Assembly: GCA_900546295.1 (NCBI GenBank)
Contig: URCK01000063.1
Coordinates: 1 to 10,068 of the forward strand
Source: an uncultured Eubacteriales bacterium
Lineage (GTDB): Bacteria; Bacillota; Clostridia; Oscillospirales; Oscillospiraceae
Length of the DNA: 10,068 nt
Direction of reading: 5' to 3'
This document shows, piece after piece, positions 1 to 7,676 of the stretch. The position numbers were made by a program, and so were the translations under genes. Under the pieces are notes generated by a model. It was not told the origin of the DNA. It worked only from the letters and a program-made list of their open reading frames with translations, and did not search any database. The number at the start of each line of letters is the position of its first letter. Position 1 is the stretch's first letter.

Positions 1-136
1 CGATGCAGTTGTAGTAGATCACGACACGCTGATTGGTAACGCCGTCCTGCTTTTCGGCGTGGTACACCTCAATATGGTCGATCAGTTCTGCGACCATGCG
101 CTGACAGGCTGCCATCTCTCGCAGTCCTCTTCTATT
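1..136 (-). pseudogene. C-terminal piece of a large serine recombinase (DUF4368-like end), runs off left edge
   Basis: Reading the minus strand, the frame is open from 136 to the window edge, with an in-frame TAA at 139-137 just upstream. The peptide contains ELIDHIEVYHAEKQDGV followed by a QRVVIYYNCI strand. This resembles the beta-rich end (DUF4368) of the large serine recombinases carried by integrative elements in Clostridia. Those proteins are normally around 500 residues, and nothing resembling the resolvase or zinc-ribbon parts lies upstream to position 456 in any frame, so this is a detached 3' end. An ATG at 115-113 has a weak AGAGGA nine bases upstream, so a short standalone protein is possible. 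Family recognition is from memory of the motif; the missing N-terminus is seen directly. It suggests that an integrative element or its debris lies to the left. Confidence 0.6.
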
Positions 137-228
137 TTATTCATATTGCGACGTCCGTTATTAAATCGCCATCGCCGCTCGAAAAGCCAACCCATCGCCT
201 GTTTTCCCCCTCTCTTCAGCAGAAAAAT

Positions 229-274
229 GGCAAGTATCTTGCATTTTTACCATGCTTTTGCAAGAAAAATTGCC
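229..274. repeat. Imperfect inverted repeat in AT-rich spacer
   Basis: Two nested pairs of arms face each other: GGCAA (229-233) with TTGCC (270-274), and TCTTGCA (237-243) with TGCAAGA (259-265). They are separated by a small asymmetric internal loop and a 15-base loop. No T-run follows directly, so it is not a clear terminator. It could be a protein binding site, an RNA hairpin, or an old element end next to the recombinase remnant. Function unknown. Confidence 0.4.
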
Positions 275-288
275 GATGCACGTTTATA

Positions 289-303
289 GACAAAGGTTTT
301 GTC
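289..303. repeat. Short dyad GACAAA-GGT-TTTGTC
   Basis: Perfect 6-base arms at 289-294 and 298-303 with a three-base spacer lie about 170 bases upstream of the protease start. The size and spacing fit a dimeric repressor site, but arms this short also arise by chance. Confidence 0.2.
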
Positions 304-452
304 CATTTTACTGCTAAACTTTGGTTATTTGATATATGTAATTTTTATTTTATATTCATCAAAATCTGTTATTATATGATTAGAATTAGGATTGCCGCAG
401 AGAGCCTCTCCCCGCCAAGAAGTTCACGTTGCTTGACTGATTCATACCAAAG

Positions 453-460
453 AAAGTGAG
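453..460 (+). promoter_or_regulatory. Ribosome binding site that fixes the protease start at ATG 471
   Basis: The purine-rich AAAGTGAG lies about ten bases before the ATG at 471. An upstream GTG at 456, in the same frame, falls inside this Shine-Dalgarno stretch, so it is an unlikely start. Starting at 471 also puts the charged n-region of the signal peptide (MKHAKFRNR) at the very N-terminus. Confidence 0.6.
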
Positions 461-470
461 TGTAACTATC

Positions 471-3400
471 ATGAAGCACGCAAAGTTCCGAAACCGTGTG
501 CTGTCAGCACTGCTGGCTTTTGTGCTGGCATCCGGCATGGCCGTACCGTCATTGGCGTTCAGTATCGATGCTGAACCACAGGGCGGCGGCCTTACTTGGG
601 AAAAGATCGACAACAATACCGTAGAGGTGGAAAATCCGTTTCGCGATGCCCCGGTCGCGGATTACGAAACCGTGTTGTATGATGATACGGATACGGTTCG
701 CGTATCGATCGTCCTAAAAGAGAAATCTACGCTGGAGAAGGGCTTCACTTCGACGGATATCGCCACGGCAAACCGCTCGGCGATGCGATATCGTCAAAAG
801 CTGGAGAACAGTCAGGAGACGATGGCGGCAACCATTTCCAGAAGAGCACTGGACGGTTCAAAGCTCGATGTCGTCTGGAACATGACCCTGGCGGCAAATA
901 TCATTTCTGCAAACGTTGAATACGGACAGATCGCTCAAATTGAAAAGGTCCCCGGCGTGGAAGCGGTCCTGATCGAAAACCAGTATCTGCCCTGCGTTCT
1001 GGATCAGCAGGAGACCGCCAACCCCAACATGGCGACCTCTGATAAGATGATCGGCTCCAGCGCAGCCTGGACCGCCGGTTACACCGGCGCAGGCAGCCGC
1101 GTGGCGATCATTGATACCGGTACGGATGTGGACCATCCCTCCATGGATCCGGATGCGTTCGCATACGCCCTGCAGCAGGACAGCAATGCAACGATCATGA
1201 CGGCCGATGACCTCTCAAGCGAGGTGCTGGCGCAGCTGAACGCTGTCAAGCGCATTCCTTCTCTTACCGCGGCGGATCTTTATGTCAACGCGAAGATCCC
1301 CTTCGGCTTCAACTATGTGGATACCGACACCGACATCACCCATGACAACGACGAGCAGGGCGACCACGGCTCTCACGTTGCCGGCATTGCGGCGGCAAAC
1401 CGCTTCGTGAAGAACGCGGACGGCGCTTATGCATCCGCACTGGATACGGTGATGACGCAGGGCGTGGCGCCGGATGCGCAGATCCTGACCATGAAGGTGT
1501 TCGGCAAAAATGGCGGCGCTTACGATTCTGACTATATGGTAGCCATTGAGGATGCCATGGTGCTTGGCGCGGATTCGGCAAACCTCTCCCTCGGCAGCGC
1601 TGCACCCGGCTATACCAGACATACGGAAGAAAAGTACCGCGAGATCCTGGATCATGTGGTCGGCAGCGGTATGGTCGTGGCCATCTCCGCCGGCAACAGC
1701 GGCAGCTGGTTTTCTGAGACCGTCTACGGTTTCCCCTATGCAGGCAGCGTGGGCTGGGCAACCAATGGCGCGCCGGGCTCCTACACCAACTCTCTGTGCG
1801 TAGCTTCGGTGGATAACGCCGGTTTTACGGGCAACTACCTGCAAATGGGCGATCACAAGATCATCTACACGGAAACCAGCTATGAAAACGCACCGATGCG
1901 TACCATCGGCGGCCAGCACGAATTCGTCTATCTGGACAAGGCCGGCTCTGCGGAGGAATTTGCAGCGGTGAAGGACGTGCTGGCCGGTAAGATCGCGGTC
2001 TGCAACCGCGGCGACATCGCGTTCTCTGAGAAGGCCGAGGCGGCCGTGGAAAACGGTGCGATCGCAACGATCGTTGCGAACAATCAGCCCGGTTCCAGCA
2101 ATATGGATCTGAGCAGCTACACCAAGACCGCGCCGTGCGTCTCCATTTCCCAAGTCGATGGCGCATACCTCAAGGAAAACGGCACGGCGGTAAAGGACAG
2201 CGACGGCAACATTCTTTACTATACCGGCGAGCTGTTCGTCAGCGCCGAGGCGGCGTCTGTGGACCTTGGAAGCGATTACTACACGATGAGCAGCTTCTCC
2301 AGCTGGGGCGTTCCCGGCTCGCTGGAGATGAAGCCTGAGATCACCGCCCCCGGCGGAAGCATCTATTCTCTGAAGGACGGCGGCGAATACCAGAACATGT
2401 CCGGTACGTCCATGGCCTCGCCGCAGGTTGCCGGTATTGCCGCGCTTGTGGCACAGTACATTAAGGAAAACGGTCTGGCGCAGAAAACCGGCCTGAGCGT
2501 GCGCACGCTGTCGCAGAGCCTGCTGATGTCCACGGCGCGTCCCGTTGTGGAGAATCAGGGCGCCGACGCGCAGGGCAACACGCAGGAGGGCTATTACTCC
2601 GTGCTGCAGCAGGGCGCAGGCCTTGCCAACGCGGGCGCTGCGGTCAGCAGCGGCAGCTACCTTCTGATGGATCCGGATGCGACCGACTCCTATGCCGACG
2701 GCAAGATCAAGGTCGAGCTTGGGGATGACCCGCAGCGCACCGGCGAATATACCTTCGGCTTTACGCTCTACAACATGGAGGACAAGGACACCAGCTTTAC
2801 GCTGGACGCTGATTTCTTCACGCAGGGGACGATCCGCGTGGATAACGACGGCGAGGTCCTGAACTTTACGGATACCAGCACCGCACCGCTGGCAGCGAAT
2901 GTCACCTGGACGGTGGACGGGACCGTGCTGAAGCAGGAGATCCCCACGGATCTGAATGGCTGCGACTTCAACGGCGACGGTAAGGTCACGAGTGCCGACG
3001 GACAGGCGCTGCTCGATTATGTGGTTGGCGTTCGTTCGGACATCAGCCACGAGAACCGCGCCGATCTTGATAAGAACGGCGACATCACCACCTATGATGC
3101 GTACCTCTTCTATCGCCAGATCTCCGGCGGCGTTGTCGCCGTACCGGCAAACGGCAATGTGCATATCACGGTCCGCGCAAACGTGCTTGGTCTTGACCGC
3201 TATGACGCCGATAACGGCGGCGCGGGCGCGTATGTGGAAGGCTATGTCTTTGCCAACGAGGTCAGCAGCAGCGAAGGCCTGGAGGGCGTGAGCCATTCCA
3301 TCCCCGTGCTGGGCTATTACGGCAACTGGACCGACGCCTCCATGTTCGATATCGGAAGCCTTACGCAGTACTATTACGGCCTTGAGACCAGAGCGCCCTA

Positions 3401-4973
3401 CATGCTCGCGGCCTTTAAGGATGCCGCCCAGCTGCAGGCGCTGACCGTGCGCTATAAGGGCATGAAGGAGTCCTATGCGTTCGGTGCAAACCTGTATGTA
3501 GACGAAAACTTCTGCGATGAAGACCGCTATTCCATCAACCCGGAAACGGCCACCATCTCTGATTTCTACTTCTCCCTGATCCGCAACGCCGCCAATGCCA
3601 GAGTTACCGTCACCGGCAGCGATGGCACGGTGTATCTCGATAAGGAGACGCAGTCTCCGATGATCGGGGCTTACTATCACTCGTCCCAGCGCGCCTGGTC
3701 GAACGCGCAGAGCAGTCTCTCTGTCAACTGCGAGCCGAAGGCCGCCGCCGAGGGCGATCGTCTGACCGTTCAGCTGACGCTGGCGCCGGAATACTATGTG
3801 ACGTATGACGGCGACACGATGATCACGGATTGGGACGCGATGGGCGACGGTGCAAGTCAGGTCTACACCATGTACATCGACAAGACCGCCCCCGAGCTGC
3901 ACAACGTTTCCATGATCAACGACCTGACGAACGGCGAGTCCAGCCTGACTGTCACCGCCGCGGACAACCGCTATGTGGCTGCCGCCATCCTCTATGATTA
4001 TGACAGCGGCAAGATCCTTGCCAAGGCGGGCGGCTCGCCCGAAGGCGCTGCGCGCGGCGAAGAGACGACCGCTTCCCTCGCGATCCCCGCAGATGCAGCC
4101 GCCGAGCATCTGCTGCTGCAGGTGTACGACTACGCCAACAATTGCAGCACCTACAAGATCAACCTCAACCAGAGCGAGCTGAACGCGCCGGTCGGCGTTA
4201 CGCTGAGCGCCAACTCCCTGCACCTCTTCAAGGGCGGCAGCGCAGCGCTGAGCGCGGAGGTCACTCCGTTCGGCGTGCAGCCTGACACCGTGACCTGGAG
4301 CAGCGACCGCGAGGATGTTGCCACGGTGGATGAGAACGGTCTTGTCACCGGTATCAACGAGGGTGTTGCCGTCATCACGGCGACCTCTGTGAGGGATCCG
4401 GAAAAGAGTGCCAGCTGCGAGGTCTCCGTTGAAGTGCTGAAGGTAACGCTGACCGGCGCACTGACGGACAGCACCGGTGTTTCTCAGTTCTACACCTGGG
4501 ATATGGAAAACGACACGACTTGGACGCCGGGTGCCGTCATTCAGACCGATGGGCTGACCTCCACCGCCTACGATCCGGTTCGGAACAATGCCATCGTGGT
4601 CGACGGCGGCGACAAGGCGATCCATCAGGTCGATATGACGACCGGCGAGGTGCTTGCGGACTATCCCGCAGTGTTTGGCGGACAGTTCAACCTGCCGCTC
4701 TACGACCTTGCGTACAGCAGCCTCTTCACGACGACGGATATGCCTGTTGTCACGAGCATCTATAGCTTCCTGATCCTGCAGCCGGCCGCGCTCGACAGCG
4801 TTTCCAGCAATGGCTTTATGATGTTGACGGACTTCTTCCTCTACGGAAACGGCGCCAACAACTACACGGCCATGACCTCCCTTGGTCAAACGAAGATCGA
4901 CCTCGACGGCGACGGCACGAATGAAACGGACGCCGAGCTCGACCTCTTCCTCGACAACAGAGGCAACCTCTGA
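471..4973 (+). CDS. Secreted lactocepin-like S8 serine protease, 5' part of a gene split by an in-frame TGA
   Basis: Exported subtilisin-family endopeptidase of 1500 residues up to the TGA. Residues count from ATG 471. The signal peptide is residues 1-29, with probable cleavage after SLA. An inhibitor-I9-like propeptide spans about 76-175. The catalytic triad is clear: D215 in IDTGTD, H299 in GDHGSHVAG and S647 in MSGTSMASPQVAG, with oxyanion N409 in SAGNSG. A PA domain (about 485-600, GKIAVCNRGD) is inserted before the serine block. An Fn3_5-like domain follows (about 745-985) and contains a dockerin-like pair of calcium loops near 832 and 867. A Big2 Ig-like domain lies at about 1241-1322, then the start of a propeller-like region. 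The D-to-H gap of 84 residues is long, as in lactocepin/C5a-peptidase relatives. The frame continues in register after the TGA into the cell-wall anchor, so the parent protein would have about 1983 residues. If translation stops here, an active enzyme would probably be released unanchored. Substrate unknown; dietary or host protein is only an inference. Confidence 0.9.
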   Translation: MKHAKFRNRVLSALLAFVLASGMAVPSLAFSIDAEPQGGGLTWEKIDNNTVEVENPFRDAPVADYETVLYDDTDTVRVSIVLKEKSTLEKGFTSTDIATANRSAMRYRQKLENSQETMAATISRRALDGSKLDVVWNMTLAANIISANVEYGQIAQIEKVPGVEAVLIENQYLPCVLDQQETANPNMATSDKMIGSSAAWTAGYTGAGSRVAIIDTGTDVDHPSMDPDAFAYALQQDSNATIMTADDLSSEVLAQLNAVKRIPSLTAADLYVNAKIPFGFNYVDTDTDITHDNDEQGDHGSHVAGIAAANRFVKNADGAYASALDTVMTQGVAPDAQILTMKVFGKNGGAYDSDYMVAIEDAMVLGADSANLSLGSAAPGYTRHTEEKYREILDHVVGSGMVVAISAGNSGSWFSETVYGFPYAGSVGWATNGAPGSYTNSLCVASVDNAGFTGNYLQMGDHKIIYTETSYENAPMRTIGGQHEFVYLDKAGSAEEFAAVKDVLAGKIAVCNRGDIAFSEKAEAAVENGAIATIVANNQPGSSNMDLSSYTKTAPCVSISQVDGAYLKENGTAVKDSDGNILYYTGELFVSAEAASVDLGSDYYTMSSFSSWGVPGSLEMKPEITAPGGSIYSLKDGGEYQNMSGTSMASPQVAGIAALVAQYIKENGLAQKTGLSVRTLSQSLLMSTARPVVENQGADAQGNTQEGYYSVLQQGAGLANAGAAVSSGSYLLMDPDATDSYADGKIKVELGDDPQRTGEYTFGFTLYNMEDKDTSFTLDADFFTQGTIRVDNDGEVLNFTDTSTAPLAANVTWTVDGTVLKQEIPTDLNGCDFNGDGKVTSADGQALLDYVVGVRSDISHENRADLDKNGDITTYDAYLFYRQISGGVVAVPANGNVHITVRANVLGLDRYDADNGGAGAYVEGYVFANEVSSSEGLEGVSHSIPVLGYYGNWTDASMFDIGSLTQYYYGLETRAPYMLAAFKDAAQLQALTVRYKGMKESYAFGANLYVDENFCDEDRYSINPETATISDFYFSLIRNAANARVTVTGSDGTVYLDKETQSPMIGAYYHSSQRAWSNAQSSLSVNCEPKAAAEGDRLTVQLTLAPEYYVTYDGDTMITDWDAMGDGASQVYTMYIDKTAPELHNVSMINDLTNGESSLTVTAADNRYVAAAILYDYDSGKILAKAGGSPEGAARGEETTASLAIPADAAAEHLLLQVYDYANNCSTYKINLNQSELNAPVGVTLSANSLHLFKGGSAALSAEVTPFGVQPDTVTWSSDREDVATVDENGLVTGINEGVAVITATSVRDPEKSASCEVSVEVLKVTLTGALTDSTGVSQFYTWDMENDTTWTPGAVIQTDGLTSTAYDPVRNNAIVVDGGDKAIHQVDMTTGEVLADYPAVFGGQFNLPLYDLAYSSLFTTTDMPVVTSIYSFLILQPAALDSVSSNGFMMLTDFFLYGNGANNYTAMTSLGQTKIDLDGDGTNETDAELDLFLDNRGNL

Positions 4974-5001
4974 ACCTTCCAGATCTATCAGGATGCAGAG
5001 G
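4967..5001 (+). other. In-frame TGA (4971-4973) lying in a predicted stem-loop
   Basis: The stop is codon 1501 of the protease frame. The six bases CCTCTG (4967-4972), covering the first two bases of the stop, are perfectly complementary to CAGAGG (4996-5001). Inside, CCT (4975-4977) can pair with AGG (4990-4992), leaving a 12-base loop. Coding in the same frame resumes at once with TFQIYQDAEGYKYAKY. A single base change would restore TGG (Trp). The loop lacks the GU typical of bacterial selenocysteine elements, so selenocysteine is not supported. Confidence 0.5.
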
Positions 5002-6422
5002 GCTACAAGTATGCCAAGTACGAGATTGCCAAGTCGAATCTGACCAGCGCCTTCAAGCTGTACTTCATGGGCAACAACGAGGGCACGCCGCTCTGCTCGA
5101 TGGTTCCCACCACGGTGAACGGGCAGCTCGCGCTGTACCTGTCCTACTATACCGGCAAGGCAAACGACCTCTACCGCCTGATCTACGACGCCGAGAAGAA
5201 CTTCTGGACGGCGGAGAAGCTGGCGAGCTTCGGCGAGGGCGTTGCTCCCGCTACGATTCTCTCCATCCACTCTCATGACGAGGCGCAGGGTGCGCTGGCT
5301 GCCGCTGCGGAAGCGCTCCCCACCGGCTCTCACACGGTGCAGGCACAGAGCGTAACAGCGGAGATGCTCTCCGGCAGCAATATAGCTCAGGCCCTCCCCT
5401 TCGGCGGTCTGAATGCGGTGTCGGGTGAAACGACAGCGCAGACGCGCCCCACCGCGAGCGCTGAGAGCGTGCCGGCTTCCGAACTGGAGGTCTCGGCGGA
5501 CGGCGCCGCCGCGACGCTGCGCCTGAAGGCAGCAAAGAATGCGCCGACGACCAACGGTCTGATGAGCGTGAGCTACGATCCTTCCGTCTGGCAGCTGAGC
5601 AGCGTGAGCGCCAACGCGCAGTATTCCTCCTACAAGAACGAAAACGGCAAGGTGCTGTTCGGCTATGTGGACCTGAGCGGTGTGGCGGCCAATAACGCGG
5701 CCGCAACGCTGACCTTTACCAGACTTGACGGCAAGAATGCGAACGGCTCTTCCTTTACCATCGAGCAGAAGGAGCTGAACGATGCAGCAGCGGCCGTCCG
5801 GGAGACCCTTGTTGTCAACATCAGCCAGCCTGTTGTCCCGCAGCCGGGAACCGGCAGCCAGAAGCCCGCAACGCCCACCACGCCCACCACTCCGGAGAGC
5901 GGATTTGCCGATGTCGGCAAGAACGACTTCTTCTATGATGCGGTCGAATGGGCAGTCGCCAACGGCGTGACGACCGGCGTTGACGCGACGCACTTTGCCC
6001 CCTATGCAAGCTGCACCCGCGCGCAGGCCGTTACGTTCCTGTGGCGCGCCGCAGGCTCTCCCGCGCCGAAGTCTGAGGGCATGACGTTCACCGACGTGAA
6101 GCCCGGCAGCTACTACTGCGACGCGGTGCTGTGGGCCGTCGAGAACGGGATCACCAACGGCACCAGCGCGACCACGTTCAGCCCTGACGCGACCTGCTCG
6201 CGCGCTCAGATCGTGACCTTCCTCTGGCGCAGCCAGAAGTCTCCTGCGGCCGGCGCGGCGAATCCCTTTGCCGATGTGGCGGCGGGCGCCTACTATGCCG
6301 ACGCGGTGCTCTGGGCGGTTGAAAAGGGCGTTACTACCGGTACGTCCGCCACGACCTTCAGCCCCGAAGACAACTGCACTCGTGGGCAGATTGTCACTTT
6401 CCTGTACCGCGCGATGAAGTAA
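4974..6422 (+). pseudogene. Detached C-terminal part of the protease: propeller end, cohesin-like domain, three SLH domains
   Basis: This stretch is in the same frame as the protease and open for 482 codons to TAA at 6420-6422. The first in-frame ATG (5067) has no ribosome site, so independent translation is unlikely. Parent residues 1502 to about 1605 complete the region after Big2, which looks like repeated beta-strands (DLYRLIYDAEKNFW). Residues about 1670-1787 (nt 5478-5832) resemble a cohesin-type beta-sandwich (LKAAKNAPTTNGLMSVSYDP, then VLFGYVDLSG). A Pro/Thr linker (PATPTTPTTPESG) leads to three S-layer homology domains starting near nt 5904, 6087 and 6267. Each has an FADV or FTDV opening and a TRAQ/SRAQ/TRGQ-type motif before VTFLWR or VTFLYR. 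SLH triplets bind pyruvylated secondary wall polymers and hold the protein at the cell surface. Without readthrough or repair of the TGA these modules would be lost. Confidence 0.75.
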
Positions 6423-6425
6423 CGC

Positions 6426-6443
6426 CCGGGACGTCTATCCCGG
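6426..6443 (+). other. Small hairpin just after the protease stop
   Basis: CCGGGA (6426-6431) and TCCCGG (6438-6443) form a 6-bp stem with a six-base loop four bases after the TAA. There is no T-run, so alone it is a weak terminator. It may protect the mRNA end ahead of the stronger palindrome. Confidence 0.35.
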
Positions 6444-6479
6444 ACTGCACCGAAACGCAGCAATTTCCCTAAAACGATA

Positions 6480-6525
6480 AAACGGAGGACACCGGACGGT
6501 TGCAACCGTCCGGTGTCCTCCGTTT
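6480..6525. terminator. Bidirectional terminator: 46-base perfect palindrome between convergent genes
   Basis: Every base from 6480 to 6525 pairs with its mirror position. The arms begin AACGGAGGACACCGG and the centre is GGTTGCAACC. It sits between the protease stop (6422) and the regulator stop (6542), which face each other. On the minus strand it is followed by CCGTTTTATCGTTTT, a fair U-tract; on the plus strand only by a short TTTCGTTG. It should therefore end the regulator transcript well and serve the protease transcript through its very stable stem. Confidence 0.8.
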
Positions 6526-6541
6526 CGTTGTGGAAAGCCGA

Positions 6542-7615
6542 CTATGTCAAGAGCAGCTGACGAATGGAATTGATCATGTGCTCCACTGTGCCGGTATTCA
6601 ATGTGCATCGAATCCGATTTCCATCCTTGAGAATGGAGATCAGTTCATCCCTGATGAGGATATTCAGATGGTGGGACACCGTTCCTTGCGATATCCCAAG
6701 CTCTCTTGACAGCTCCTGACCGCTGTAGGTTCGATCCTTTAGAAGGCGAACAATATCAAGACGGCTTTTGTCACCCAGCGTCTTGAAATACTGAAGCAGC
6801 TGCTCATCCGAGGCGGAATACTTTTCCGTCAGGTGCAGGATCGTCCAGTAAAGGCTTCCGACCACCACCATGATCTCGGATTCGCTTGTGAAGAAACGAA
6901 TCGAATTGAATGCCGTCGTGCTCGGAAGGAAGGTAATGCGCCAAAGCGCCTCCTGCTTTGGGGAGATGAGTCCCAACAGCTGAGGCGCGCGCTCTTTGGT
7001 CAACTCCATGCAGTCCTGAATCTGAACTGCCGCTTCCGGATCCTGACATCTGGATGACAGCAGGTCTGCCGCTCTTTTGACGATCTCATAAGTCATACGC
7101 TGATACGCATCCAGCCGGGTCGAGAGTGTCGTATAGCTCCACTTGTCGCTAAGATCTGTACAGTTCTGATTCAGATAAACGATCAGTCCTTCGAGCGTGT
7201 CCGGAAGGTCAGCGGGGTTCGAAGCGATATCCTGATATTGCGCAGCCAGGCAGGCAACATCATTGAAGATCTGCGCCTCTGTATGTGCCGCATACGGGTA
7301 TATATCGCCGCTGTCACTGATGTAATTCCATGCCAGCGCCCATGCAAGACACTTTCCGCAGCTTAACGGCGTGAAGAGAAAGCGCATCGTTTCCAGATCG
7401 TCTTTAAAGTACTCTATCAGGAATTCTTCAGTTTCAGCGAGGAAATTGACCTTTGGCAAAAGCTCCTGCTCCGGAATGGAGTAGGTCTGGCAGATGCGCT
7501 TTGCTTCGCTTTCCGCAGTGCCGCACTCACCGTCCTGTGTTGGGGAAAAGTATCGTTCCAGCACCGCCACGGCTTCCACCTTAAAATTCTGCTGCTGCTC
7601 ATAAACGATCTGCAT
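6542..7615 (-). CDS. Winged-helix regulator with C-terminal ArsR-type DNA-binding domain
   Basis: A 357-residue cytoplasmic protein. The C-terminal part (about 268-340) is an ArsR/SmtB-like winged helix: QYFKTLGDKSRLDIVRLL, then SGQELSRELGISQGTVSHHL with the recognition helix about 308-322, and a wing near ILKDGNRIRC. About 265 residues precede it, far more than the roughly 100 of a classic ArsR protein. They look mostly alpha-helical, have no transmembrane segment, and carry a CGKC pair at C86/C89 that could bind a metal or sense redox. The usual ArsR metal box ELCVGDL is replaced by YSGQELSREL, so the classic alpha-3 metal site is absent. The start at 7615 is supported by GGAGG six bases upstream. 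It has its own promoter with an overlapping dyad, which suggests autoregulation. The TAG stop is followed directly by the terminator. Ligand and targets are unknown; the N-terminal domain is not one I can name. Confidence 0.8.
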   Translation of the reverse strand: MQIVYEQQQNFKVEAVAVLERYFSPTQDGECGTAESEAKRICQTYSIPEQELLPKVNFLAETEEFLIEYFKDDLETMRFLFTPLSCGKCLAWALAWNYISDSGDIYPYAAHTEAQIFNDVACLAAQYQDIASNPADLPDTLEGLIVYLNQNCTDLSDKWSYTTLSTRLDAYQRMTYEIVKRAADLLSSRCQDPEAAVQIQDCMELTKERAPQLLGLISPKQEALWRITFLPSTTAFNSIRFFTSESEIMVVVGSLYWTILHLTEKYSASDEQLLQYFKTLGDKSRLDIVRLLKDRTYSGQELSRELGISQGTVSHHLNILIRDELISILKDGNRIRCTLNTGTVEHMINSIRQLLLT

Positions 7616-7643
7616 ATACTTCCTCCAAAGGCAATATTTACAT

Positions 7644-7656
7644 CTGTATTGTACAG
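7644..7656. promoter_or_regulatory. Candidate operator CTGTA-TTG-TACAG over the regulator promoter
   Basis: Perfect 5-base inverted arms with a three-base spacer sit exactly across the -10 hexamer of the regulator promoter and about 29 bases before its start codon. A dimeric winged-helix protein bound there would block RNA polymerase, so it is a reasonable autorepression site. The link to this regulator is inferred from position only. Confidence 0.4.
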
Positions 7657-7676
7657 CATTTGGATCGTCTTCACAA
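7648..7676 (-). promoter_or_regulatory. Sigma-A promoter of the ArsR-type regulator
   Basis: On the minus strand, -35 TTGTGA (7676-7671) and -10 TACAAT (7653-7648) are separated by exactly 17 bases. Transcription would begin near 7641, giving a leader of about 25 bases that holds the GGAGG ribosome site. Confidence 0.6.

Larger units (their letters stand above)
140..470. other. AT-rich spacer upstream of the protease gene
   Basis: This spacer of about 330 bases separates the recombinase remnant from the protease start. No convincing gene lies in it; the short plus-strand frame at 59-289 has no ribosome site and no recognisable content. Composition changes sharply from about 300 to 395, which is very AT-rich and is where the protease promoter should lie. 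Possible -10 elements are TATGAT at 375-380 and TAGAAT at 381-386, but neither has a good -35 at 16-18 bases, so I do not assign a promoter with confidence. Two dyads lie at 229-274 and 289-303. Confidence 0.6.

Noticed and set aside
59..289. A 76-codon plus-strand frame at the left edge
   Set aside because: It is antisense to the recombinase remnant and then runs through AT-rich spacer, with no ribosome site or known motif.
456..470. GTG at 456 as the protease start
   Set aside because: It lies within the Shine-Dalgarno stretch and would add five residues before a well-formed signal peptide that begins at ATG 471.
4971..4973. TGA as a selenocysteine or reassigned Trp/Gly codon
   Set aside because: No SECIS-type apical GU is seen, TGG is used for Trp throughout, and TGA ends galE directly before a terminator.
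1215..5993. A 1592-codon open frame on the minus strand, antisense to the protease
   Set aside because: Its content is repetitive Arg/Ala/Val/Gly/His with no domain. It is the usual mirror of a GC-rich coding frame with strong third-position bias, and the plus strand encodes a clear protease with an intact catalytic triad.
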